A stretch of DNA of 5,031 nt. Source: Clostridiales bacterium (GTDB taxonomy: Bacteria; Bacillota; Clostridia; WRLR01). The translations under genes were made by a program, and so were the position numbers. The DNA lies in the NCBI GenBank assembly GCA_031263625.1, contig JAISFK010000325.1:1-5031 (forward strand), in the 5' to 3' direction. A model generated the notes under the pieces. It was not told the DNA's origin. It did no database searches and saw only the letters and a program-made list of their open reading frames with translations. Positions 1 through 5,031 of the stretch are shown here, in pieces (positions within the stretch are counted from its first letter, which is position 1; every line of letters starts with the position of its first letter).

Positions 1-18
1 AGGGCGCGAAGTGCGGCG

Positions 19-39
19 GCGCGGGGCGTCAGCCCGCGC
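19..39. other. GC-rich hairpin over the stop codon of the stalk-protein gene
   Basis: Arms gcgcgggg-c (19-27) and gcccgcgc (32-39) can pair with one bulged G and a four-base loop that holds the TGA stop (29-31). No U-run follows on the minus strand in the 18 bases left, so it does not meet the usual Rho-independent terminator pattern. In DNA this rich in G and C such hairpins also arise by chance. Confidence 0.3.
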
Positions 40-1489
40 TCTTGCCGTTGTACATGCCGAACATCGTGACGGTGTCCTTGCCGTCCAGCGCGAAGTAGAG
101 CTGCGGCGTTTTGGGGTTGTTCTTCTCGCCGTCCCAGTACGTGAGCGCGCCCGCGTCCAGCGTGTAGTCCTTGCCGTATGCCGCCACGATCTGGCTGAGC
201 GGGCTGCCGAGCCCGATGGATTTCGATGTCTTGTAGTCGCCTGACGTGACGTCGATCGCGCAGATCAGGTCGCCGTCGATCGGCAGCGTGGCGATGTCGA
301 TTCCATCGTAGCTGTACAGCTTGTCCTCGCCCGTGTACGCGCAGCTGGGCGCCGCCAGGTAGCTGTAGCCGTCGCCCAGCAGGCGCAGGGCGGCGGACAC
401 GTTCTCGTCGAGCCTGACGCTCTTGCCGGCTATCGCGAACGCGAGGTCGGCCGACGAAAAGCTGCCCGCCGGCGCCGGCGAGGCGGATTGCGCCGATGGC
501 CGAGGCGTCGGGGATGCCGCGGGCGCCGCGGATGCCGAGGGCGACGGAGAACGGGCGGGCGCGGCCGGCTGCGGCGTCCGCGCTGGCGTCTTGGCGGGCG
601 ATTGCACAGAGGCTTGCCCAGGCGATTGCGCTGCGGCCGGCGGCTTCGCGATAGATATGGTCCGCGTCTCGTGGTCGTATCCGACGGCGCAGCCCAGAGC
701 GCCCGCCACGTCCTTGAGCGGGAGGTAGGTGGTGTCGCCGTACAAAAACGGCTCGTTGTCCAGCGCCGCCTTTTTCCCGTCGATGGACACGGATATGTCG
801 GCGTACTGCACGACTATCGTTTCCGACGACTGCTTGCCGGCGGGGACGCCGTAGGACGGGCTGCCGCCGCCGTCCCTGGAGATCCGGGCCGTCGCGCTCG
901 CCGCGTCCCAGCTCACGGAGAAGCCCAGCGCGGAGGCGAGGGCGCGTATGGGCACGTATGTCCTGTCCTCGTAAAGGAACGGGTGCACCTGCGCGCCGGT
1001 CGCGTCTTTCGGCACGATCATGCGGCCGTCAACCGTGATTTTCAGGTTCTGGTAGTAGACTTTGATGACGCGCGATCCGCTTTCCGCGTATGCGGCGGGC
1101 GCGGGCGCGACGGCGACGGGCGCGATCGCCAGGGCCGCCGCCAGAGCCAGCGACGCGGCGGCGGCGAAAGCCCGGCGCAGGCGCGGATGCAAGTGCAAGC
1201 GCAAGTGCGGATGCAGGCGCGGACATGGGCGCGGGCGCCTTTGCGCCGGCATGGGCGCTGCTGGCGCTTGCGCCAGTGTTTGCGCCTGCGTTGTTGCCAA
1301 TGCTGTTGCCGGCGCCAGTGCTTGCGATAGCGCCCGCGTTGCCGCTTGTGCCGATGTTTGCGATAGCGCTTGCGCCGATGCCTGCGCCTCCATTGGCGCT
1401 AGCGCTGTTGCCGGCGCCGATGTTGCAGCCCTCATTGGCGCTTGCCTTTGCGCCGCCCCGAGCTGCGTTTTTGACTGTTGTTTCGTCAT
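29..1489 (-). CDS. Secreted stalk-domain (copper amine oxidase N-terminal-like) protein with uncharacterised C-terminal domain
   Basis: This 486-residue protein is probably exported; its function is unknown. The ATG at 1489 is chosen because it overlaps the upstream stop (ATGA) and has an AGGGGTGG ribosome site 7 nt ahead; the frame stays open further upstream, but that part overlaps the transpeptidase gene. Residues 1-104 are low complexity: alternating Ala-X to about 76, then Arg/His/Pro/Leu-rich. A signal peptide follows at about 103-135 (RLRR, an Ala/Leu core, then AAYA before ESGS). Two stalk repeats of the copper amine oxidase N-terminal type lie at about 141-205 (FLYEDRTYVPIRALASALGF) and 224-282 (FLYGDTTYLPLKDVAGALGC). 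Family members bind or present extracellular proteins and are not oxidases. A Pro/Ser/Ala linker covers 283-343. Residues 345-486 (APSCAYTGEDKLYSYDG, then SIGLGSPLSQIVAAYGKDY) resemble, from memory, an unnamed clostridial extracellular domain. Cys383 and Cys410 could form a disulfide. It is the last visible gene of the operon. The domain calls are firm; the role is not. Confidence 0.88.
   Translation of the reverse strand: MTKQQSKTQLGAAQRQAPMRAATSAPATALAPMEAQASAQALSQTSAQAATRALSQALAPATALATTQAQTLAQAPAAPMPAQRRPRPCPRLHPHLRLHLHPRLRRAFAAAASLALAAALAIAPVAVAPAPAAYAESGSRVIKVYYQNLKITVDGRMIVPKDATGAQVHPFLYEDRTYVPIRALASALGFSVSWDAASATARISRDGGGSPSYGVPAGKQSSETIVVQYADISVSIDGKKAALDNEPFLYGDTTYLPLKDVAGALGCAVGYDHETRTISIAKPPAAAQSPGQASVQSPAKTPARTPQPAAPARSPSPSASAAPAASPTPRPSAQSASPAPAGSFSSADLAFAIAGKSVRLDENVSAALRLLGDGYSYLAAPSCAYTGEDKLYSYDGIDIATLPIDGDLICAIDVTSGDYKTSKSIGLGSPLSQIVAAYGKDYTLDAGALTYWDGEKNNPKTPQLYFALDGKDTVTMFGMYNGKSAG
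1178..1450. repeat. Hexanucleotide-periodic low-complexity tract (N-terminal extension of stalk protein)
   Basis: Read on the plus strand, the tract breaks into degenerate 6-base units such as gcgctt, gcgcca, gcgcct, ttgccg, gcgata and agtgca. On the coding strand, positions of about 1420-1260 read as alternating Ala-X (AQASAQALSQTSAQAATRAL). From about 1240 to 1184 the same unit continues one frame over and is read as Arg/His/Pro/Leu (RLHPHLRLHLHPRLRR). The shifted frame there would give SALALALASAPAP. Because of this periodicity the tract is open in several frames on both strands. Confidence 0.8.
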
Positions 1490-4092
1490 GGTGTGACCAC
1501 CCCTTTGCGTATGTTGTTGATTATGGCCGCGGCCATTGCCCTGCTGACATATGCGCCGGATCTGAACGAGCCGTCCGAAAATCCGTTGAGCAGGCCGGAT
1601 GCGGCGACTCTGGCGGCGGCGTCCGCGTTTTTGATCGTTTTTGCGTCCGCGAACGACAGCGTCGGCCTGCCCGCGCCTTGCGCTCCCGCATTGCTCGGGG
1701 AGCTGGCCAGCGCGCCCGCGCCGATCAGGTTGTCCAGCCATTCGCACAGCTCGCCCCTAGTCAGCCAGGCGTCCGGGGCAAACTCGAAAACGTCCGAATC
1801 CCCGGCGTCGCCGTCGCCGCCAGAGTCTGCCATTGCGGGCTCGTCGCCGCCAGACCTTCCGGCAAGCGCGGCATTTTCGTCGCCGCCCGCTCCAGATCCC
1901 GTTGCGCCCGCGCCTGCCATGACGGCCTCATCACCGCTCGCGTCCCCAGCCGGCGCGGCATTTTCATCGTCGCCTGTCCCCGTGTCGGCGGCTGGCGCGG
2001 CTTCTTCATCATCACCGCCAGCGCTTCCAGTCGGCGCGGCATTTTCGTCGCCATCCGCTCCATTGGCTGGCGCGCGCAGGATCTTTATCTCCGCCGTGTC
2101 GCCAAACACCCCGTTTCGCATGGCGGCTCGCGCATATTGCTCGTGCCACGCCTGATCGCCCGCCTCTGGCCTATGGCGCCATCTGAGCGCCGCGACGAGC
2201 ATTTTCACAAATTCCGCGTTCGTGATGTCGCGTTCGGGGTAAAACGCAGCGCCGGCCCCGTCAATGGCGCCCGCGCGGACGAGCGCCTCAATCGGCCCTG
2301 CCGCCCAGTGGAGGCGGCCCACGTCCTCAAACAGCCTGCCGGGCTTGGCCTGCGCTCCCGCTCTGCCCGCCGCGCCCGCAGCCGCAGTGCCATTTGCCGC
2401 CGCGCCTTGCGCCTGCGCGGCAACGTTGCCCACAGTCCCTGCGGCGCCCGCAGCCAAGGCGGCCAAATCCAGCCCCGCCTCCTGGCCGCCCGCGTCGAGG
2501 ATCACGCTCACGTCGCACGCTGCGGCGGCCAGCCCGTCCGCGCTGATCGCGAATATCTGCGCGCTGCCGGGGCTGCGAGCCTCGACCGTCCCTGTCTGGC
2601 TGACGGTCGCGACGCGGGAGTCCGAGCTCATCCACAGCACGGCACTGTCCTCCGCGCCGGCCGGGCTCACGCGGGCGGCCAGCTTTGCCTTTTCCGCAAC
2701 GGGGCCGGGCGCCGCCTGGGCGGGAGCGGGCGCCGCGCCGCCGCCCGCTTCGCCATGGGCACCTGTAGCGCCGTCCGAGCCGCTATTCGCGTTCGCGCCA
2801 GTATTGTTGCCCGAACCGCCGCCTGTGGTTGCGCCTGCGTTTGCGCCAGCGGCACCTTCCGCGCCGATGCCGCCGCCCGATCCGCCGTTCGCGCCGGAGC
2901 TCTCCGGCTGCCCCGCCTGTTCTGCCTGTCCCGCCTGCATGCGCAGGACGAGCTTTGCGTGGTTCAGCCTTATGCGCTCATAGGGCGCAAATTCCAGCTT
3001 TTCCTCCAGGGTGTGCGGCACCGGGCCATCAGCGCCGCCAGAGCCGCTGGCGCCGGACGCCGCATCAAGCGCCTGCTGGCTGAGGGCGGCAAGGTTGGGG
3101 AACAGCTCGTCCAGCGTTTTCCCCGAAGGGTTTGCGGCCTGCTCGGCGATATTGGGCGGATCGGCGTAATAGCCTATCGGCGAGCCCTCGACAATGTGGA
3201 TGACCGTGCCCTCCGGGCAGAGCTCGGCCACAAAATAGGCGGCCTCCGCGACGGTTCTCAGGCAGCCGGACGTCGTGGACGTGCCAATTTCCACAGCCAT
3301 GTTCCGGTAAAGCGTCGCAAAGTTTTTTTGCGCGTACAGGGGGCCGTGGACGTAGAGCCCAGGGTAGTACTGGGAGGCGAATGGCGAATACGACGTGCCC
3401 CATGAGTGCCACTGCTCGGTTCTGCCCTTGCGAAAGACGCCTGCTGGCGTCATCCTGCTGGTCCGGCCCGTGCCCGTGGGGAATGTCTTGAGCGGCAGCG
3501 TGTACCGGCCTTGCCCGTCCTTTATGAAAACAGTCAGCGAGTGGGAGCCTTTCTCGACATAGATGTAATACGGCGACTCGGCGCTCTCAAAGTCCTCCGG
3601 CGACAGCGTATGCGCGGCGGCCTCGCCGCCTTGCGCGGCGAGCGCGGGGAGCGGCAGCATTGCCGAAAGCGCCCATAGCGCGGCCAGCAGCGCGGCGCGG
3701 AACCGCCAGCCGCGCCCCGTGCGGCCGCCCAGCCCGCCAGATCCGCCCGCCGCGCTTCGCGCAGCCAATAGCGCGGCGCGTGGCTGCCTGGCGCGCTCCA
3801 TGCGGTCGCCGCGCCCGGTATAGTTGCCAGGCTCGCCAAGCCCGCCGCGCCCGCCTGCCGCGCTCCGCGCGGATTCCGGCGCGGCATATGGCCGACTGCC
3901 GCGCCATCCGCAGTCGCCGCAACGGCCGTGGCCGTCCGGCTTGCCGCACCCGCCTGCCGCGCCCTGCTCATGCGCCGCGCCCTGCCTTGCGCCCATGCCG
4001 TCTCGCGCGTGGCCCAAAACGGAAGAAAGCCGTTTTTGCGCCGCGCCCGCAATCCTTGCCGCCACTAAAAAATGCGCCATATTCATGTTCAT
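1486..4092 (-). CDS. SLH-anchored L,D-transpeptidase (YkuD) with Big_2 domain
   Basis: This 868-residue secreted enzyme should cross-link peptidoglycan (3-3 bonds) or attach proteins to it through a cysteine thioester. The YkuD domain spans about 172-303: YYIYVEKGSHSLTVF opens it, MTPAGVF follows, His249 lies in LYVHG, and Cys277 in TSTTSGCLR is the nucleophile with Arg279 behind it. Ser275 replaces the usual His of SHGC, a tolerated variant. A Big_2 Ig-like domain starts at about 370 (YERIRLNHAKLVL) and resumes at 468-531 (VLWMSSDSRVATVSQTGTV). SLH repeats lie at 587-636, at 649-672 plus 768-790, and at 812-864; they would hold it on secondary cell-wall polymer. Low-complexity inserts interrupt Big_2 and SLH2. 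The signal peptide (FRAALLAALWAL to PALA) sits at 130-152, after an odd 129-residue N-terminal extension. The start at 4092 has AAGGGA 5 nt upstream and lies 21 nt after the preceding stop. An in-frame ATG at 3801 (Met98) lacks a clear ribosome site. Catalytic and anchoring calls are firm; the substrate is unknown. Confidence 0.93.
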   Translation of the reverse strand: MNMNMAHFLVAARIAGAAQKRLSSVLGHARDGMGARQGAAHEQGAAGGCGKPDGHGRCGDCGWRGSRPYAAPESARSAAGGRGGLGEPGNYTGRGDRMERARQPRAALLAARSAAGGSGGLGGRTGRGWRFRAALLAALWALSAMLPLPALAAQGGEAAAHTLSPEDFESAESPYYIYVEKGSHSLTVFIKDGQGRYTLPLKTFPTGTGRTSRMTPAGVFRKGRTEQWHSWGTSYSPFASQYYPGLYVHGPLYAQKNFATLYRNMAVEIGTSTTSGCLRTVAEAAYFVAELCPEGTVIHIVEGSPIGYYADPPNIAEQAANPSGKTLDELFPNLAALSQQALDAASGASGSGGADGPVPHTLEEKLEFAPYERIRLNHAKLVLRMQAGQAEQAGQPESSGANGGSGGGIGAEGAAGANAGATTGGGSGNNTGANANSGSDGATGAHGEAGGGAAPAPAQAAPGPVAEKAKLAARVSPAGAEDSAVLWMSSDSRVATVSQTGTVEARSPGSAQIFAISADGLAAAACDVSVILDAGGQEAGLDLAALAAGAAGTVGNVAAQAQGAAANGTAAAGAAGRAGAQAKPGRLFEDVGRLHWAAGPIEALVRAGAIDGAGAAFYPERDITNAEFVKMLVAALRWRHRPEAGDQAWHEQYARAAMRNGVFGDTAEIKILRAPANGADGDENAAPTGSAGGDDEEAAPAADTGTGDDENAAPAGDASGDEAVMAGAGATGSGAGGDENAALAGRSGGDEPAMADSGGDGDAGDSDVFEFAPDAWLTRGELCEWLDNLIGAGALASSPSNAGAQGAGRPTLSFADAKTIKNADAAARVAASGLLNGFSDGSFRSGAYVSRAMAAAIINNIRKGVVTP
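1497..1504 (-). promoter_or_regulatory. Ribosome binding site and ATGA overlap of the stalk-protein gene
   Basis: AGGGGTGG lies 7 nt before the ATG at 1489, inside the last codons of the transpeptidase gene. The start and the upstream TGA share ATGA at 1486-1489. This arrangement is typical of translational coupling and decides the start of the downstream gene despite an open frame further upstream. Confidence 0.75.
1792..2076 (-). repeat. Acidic GDENAAP-type repeat insert inside SLH repeat 2 of the transpeptidase
   Basis: About 95 residues (673-767) rich in Gly, Ala, Asp and Glu separate the first half of SLH2 (WHEQYARAAMRNGVFGDT) from its second half (FEFAPDAWLTRGELCEWL). Copies of a unit related to GDENAAP occur at residues 681-687, 693-700, 707-714 and 737-743. 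On the plus strand the core gcgcggcattttcgtcgcc appears at 1866-1884 and 2034-2052, with variants at 1953-1974 and 1995-2019. Spacing between copies is irregular. Confidence 0.8.
2338..2493 (-). repeat. Ala/Gly-rich linker between Big_2 and SLH1 of the transpeptidase
   Basis: Residues 534-585 are mostly Ala and Gly with scattered Gln, Asn and Val (GAAGTVGNVAAQAQGAAANG). The stretch joins the end of the Big_2 domain (CDVSVIL) to the first SLH repeat (LFEDVGRLHWAAGPIEALV). A flexible linker is normal at this place; only its length and composition echo the inserts elsewhere in the gene. Confidence 0.6.
2695..2934 (-). repeat. Gly/Ala/Asn-rich insert splitting the Big_2 domain of the transpeptidase
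   Basis: Residues 387-466 are low complexity (AGQAEQAGQ, then Gly/Ala/Asn/Ser-rich, then APAPAQAAPG). They fall between the first Big_2 strand (RIRLNHAKLVLRMQ) and the next (KLAARVSPAGAEDSAVLW), where ordinary Big_2 domains have only a few loop residues. The insert keeps frame on both sides, and the flanking halves together give a normal Big_2 domain. Confidence 0.72.
3682..3870 (-). repeat. Imperfect tandem duplication next to the transpeptidase signal peptide
   Basis: Two adjacent copies encode ARSAAGGRGGLG...TGRG...RAALLA (residues 75-110, bases 3763-3870) and ARSAAGGSGGLG...TGRG...FRAALLA (residues 111-137, bases 3682-3762). The second copy is 27 nt shorter. On the plus strand the copies share gcc-rich ends, for example gccaatagcgcggcgcg against gccagcagcgcggcgcg. 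The RAALLA segment of the second copy is the start of the signal-peptide core, so part of the N-terminal extension appears to be a duplicate of the signal-peptide region. Confidence 0.7.
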
Positions 4093-4097
4093 GACCG

Positions 4098-4103
4098 TCC
4101 CTT
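4098..4103 (-). promoter_or_regulatory. Ribosome binding site of the L,D-transpeptidase gene
   Basis: AAGGGA lies 5 nt before the ATG at 4092, within the 21-nt gap after the acyltransferase stop. Two more in-frame ATGs follow at once (residues 3 and 5), but they would be 11 and 17 nt away. The site therefore favours the first Met and supports translation of the long N-terminal extension. Confidence 0.65.
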
Positions 4104-4113
4104 GTTGCGGCCT

Positions 4114-5031
4114 TTAGCCCTGCGGCTCGCCGCTCTTTGTGTATTCCATGAAGCTGCCGCTCCGGGCGGCCGAGCCGTCCTCGCCGCACAGCAGCAGGCT
4201 CAGCCGATAGTTGCCGGCTGGCATGGGGCTGTCGTCCAGGCGCAACGAAAACCCGCAGTCGGCTGGCGTCGCGCCGCGCTCGCCCGCAGCCGCGGCTGCG
4301 CCGAGCGTCAATCCGGCATCCCCGAACTGCGCGGCGGCATCGCCGAGTTCTGCCTTGGTGCCAGCGCCTGCGTCGGCGCCGGCTCCGAGGGCGTCCGCCT
4401 CAAGTATCGGATATGCCTCAAATGCGTATATGCCGTCAGCGCCGTCGCTCTCCGCGCCTGCGCGCTCAAAAATCGCGTAGATGCGCGTTTCGCCGAAGGA
4501 CGACAGGAAATCGGGGCTAAAAAAGCCGTATATGTGCGCGTATGCGCCCTGCGCACCGCCTGCGCCCGGCGCCCCGAGCCATGCGGCGACGCCCGCAGGC
4601 CCGCCGGTCGCCCGCTCGGGCGAAACGCCCGCAGCGCCAGCCGCATATGCTTCGCCTGCTTCCTCCGCGCCACGGGCCGCCATAGCTGCGCCCGCCCCGC
4701 CAGCCGCCATGGCCGCGCCCGCGCCTCTCGCGCCGCCTGCGCCGCCCGCAATGTCTGCCGCCGCCGGTGCTGCCGGTGCCGCCGCCCCCGCTGCGCTTTC
4801 CGCGCCCGCCGTTTCGCGCGCCCGCGCCAGCAGCGGCGCCATCTCGCCCGCGCCGCGCAAGGGCGCCGGAATCGCCGGCGCCGCGTCCACGAGCAGCGGC
4901 AGGTTTCTCTCGACAATCTCGATGATCGCCATGTCAAACGCCCCGCCGTCCGCGCGGGCCAGCTGGTACGGCATCGCCCTCAGATATTCGACGCCGCCCA
5001 GATTGTTCGAGAAGAACTGGATCAGCGAATT
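4114..5031 (-). CDS. C-terminal part of an AlgX/DHHW-like SGNH acyltransferase (5' end outside window)
   Basis: The frame is open to the right edge, so only the last 305 residues are seen. The first 50 (FFSNNLGGVEYLRAMPY, then FDMAIIEIVERNLPLLV) match the end of the SGNH-hydrolase fold in AlgX/AlgJ/DHHW-type proteins, where a DSF-type catalytic motif is followed by an LxxFxS segment and a closing 'D-x-V-I-x-E-x-V-E-R-x-L' strand and helix. That DSF would lie just beyond the edge. Known relatives O-acetylate exopolysaccharide or wall polymers together with an MBOAT membrane protein. Residues 167-295 look like an accessory beta domain (IYAIFE, IYAFEAYPILEADALG, CGFSLRLDD, GNYRLSLLLCGEDG). Ala/Gly-rich stretches fill about 52-165 and 216-258 and inflate the protein. 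The TAA stop lies 21 nt before the transpeptidase gene. The assignment rests on pattern memory and on a region without the catalytic triad. A non-catalytic secreted protein is possible. Confidence 0.58.
   Translation of the reverse strand, partial: NSLIQFFSNNLGGVEYLRAMPYQLARADGGAFDMAIIEIVERNLPLLVDAAPAIPAPLRGAGEMAPLLARARETAGAESAAGAAAPAAPAAADIAGGAGGARGAGAAMAAGGAGAAMAARGAEEAGEAYAAGAAGVSPERATGGPAGVAAWLGAPGAGGAQGAYAHIYGFFSPDFLSSFGETRIYAIFERAGAESDGADGIYAFEAYPILEADALGAGADAGAGTKAELGDAAAQFGDAGLTLGAAAAAGERGATPADCGFSLRLDDSPMPAGNYRLSLLLCGEDGSAARSGSFMEYTKSGEPQG
4537..4878 (-). repeat. Ala/Gly-rich insert in the acyltransferase-like protein
   Basis: About 114 residues, most of them Ala and Gly, separate the end of the SGNH-like domain from the C-terminal beta domain. 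Short direct repeats are visible: gccgccatagctgcgcccgc at 4676-4695 and gccgccatggccgcgcccgc at 4703-4722 (18 of 20 identical, 27 nt apart), encoding AGAAMAA twice. A second, shorter Ala/Gly/Asp-rich stretch lies at about 4258-4386. Confidence 0.7.

Noticed and set aside
1178..1450. Possible CRISPR or minisatellite array
   Set aside because: The units are 6 bases, degenerate and without spacers; the tract is coding low complexity and not a CRISPR array.
1490..1747. Longer stalk-protein gene starting at 1747
   Set aside because: This would run 86 codons inside the transpeptidase SLH region with Arg/Gln-rich sequence lacking any motif, while the ATG at 1489 has both a ribosome site and an ATGA overlap.
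1478..2155. Plus-strand frame rich in Ala, Ser and Pro
   Set aside because: It is the mirror of the acidic repeat insert in the transpeptidase gene; the repeated SSP-type pattern only reflects GDENAAP codons read backwards.
1090..3405. A 771-codon open frame on the plus strand
   Set aside because: It lies antisense to conserved YkuD, SLH, Big_2 and stalk domains. Its product is Arg/Ala/Pro-rich without recognisable motifs, and GC-rich DNA rarely contains stops in the opposite frames.
3900..3950. Cys-rich GCGKPDGHGRCGDCGW in the transpeptidase N-terminal extension, like half of a zinc ribbon
   Set aside because: Only three Cys in a Gly/Arg-rich stretch without the paired second knuckle; it is more likely a by-product of composition.
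4308..4937. A 209-codon Arg-rich minus-strand frame overlapping the acyltransferase gene
   Set aside because: It is a shifted-frame shadow: the other frame contains the SGNH-like and beta-domain motifs, and this one is only Arg/Ala-rich.

Overview
The window is very GC-rich and is coded almost entirely on the minus strand. The protein families point to a Gram-positive-type member of the Bacillota (a high-GC clostridial or Paenibacillus-like lineage). Evidence for this is an SLH-anchored L,D-transpeptidase with a bacterial Ig-like domain, tandem 'copper amine oxidase N-terminal'-type stalk domains, and an AlgX/DHHW-like SGNH acyltransferase end. I cannot place it more precisely.

Layout in the direction of transcription (right to left): (1) 5031-4114, the 3' part of a gene whose product looks like the C-terminal end of an SGNH-hydrolase-type polysaccharide O-acyltransferase; its 5' end lies outside the window. 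(2) 4092-1486, an 868-residue secreted L,D-transpeptidase with a YkuD catalytic domain, one Big_2 domain and three SLH repeats. (3) 1489-29, a 486-residue secreted protein with two stalk domains, a Pro/Ser/Ala-rich linker and an uncharacterised C-terminal domain. The first two genes are 21 nt apart and the last two overlap by ATGA, so this looks like one operon. The likely shared theme is cell-envelope modification: polysaccharide acylation, peptidoglycan cross-linking or anchoring at the wall, and an extracellular protein of unknown role. No promoter is visible; it should lie to the right of the window.

The striking feature is low-complexity DNA inside all three genes. It stays in frame and sits at domain boundaries or inside surface loops of recognisable domains. 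It splits the Big_2 domain of the transpeptidase between its first strands. It splits the second SLH repeat with an acidic GDENAAP-type repeat. It makes up much of the acyltransferase C-terminal region. It also forms 100-130-residue extensions ahead of the signal peptides of both secreted proteins. In the stalk-protein gene the extension is a hexanucleotide-periodic tract whose Ala-X frame switches part-way. The local sequences differ from gene to gene, which suggests repeated local amplification rather than one mobile element.

No RNA genes, CRISPR, insertion sequences or attachment sites were seen. The only non-coding stretches are bases 1-28 and the 21-nt gap at 4093-4113.
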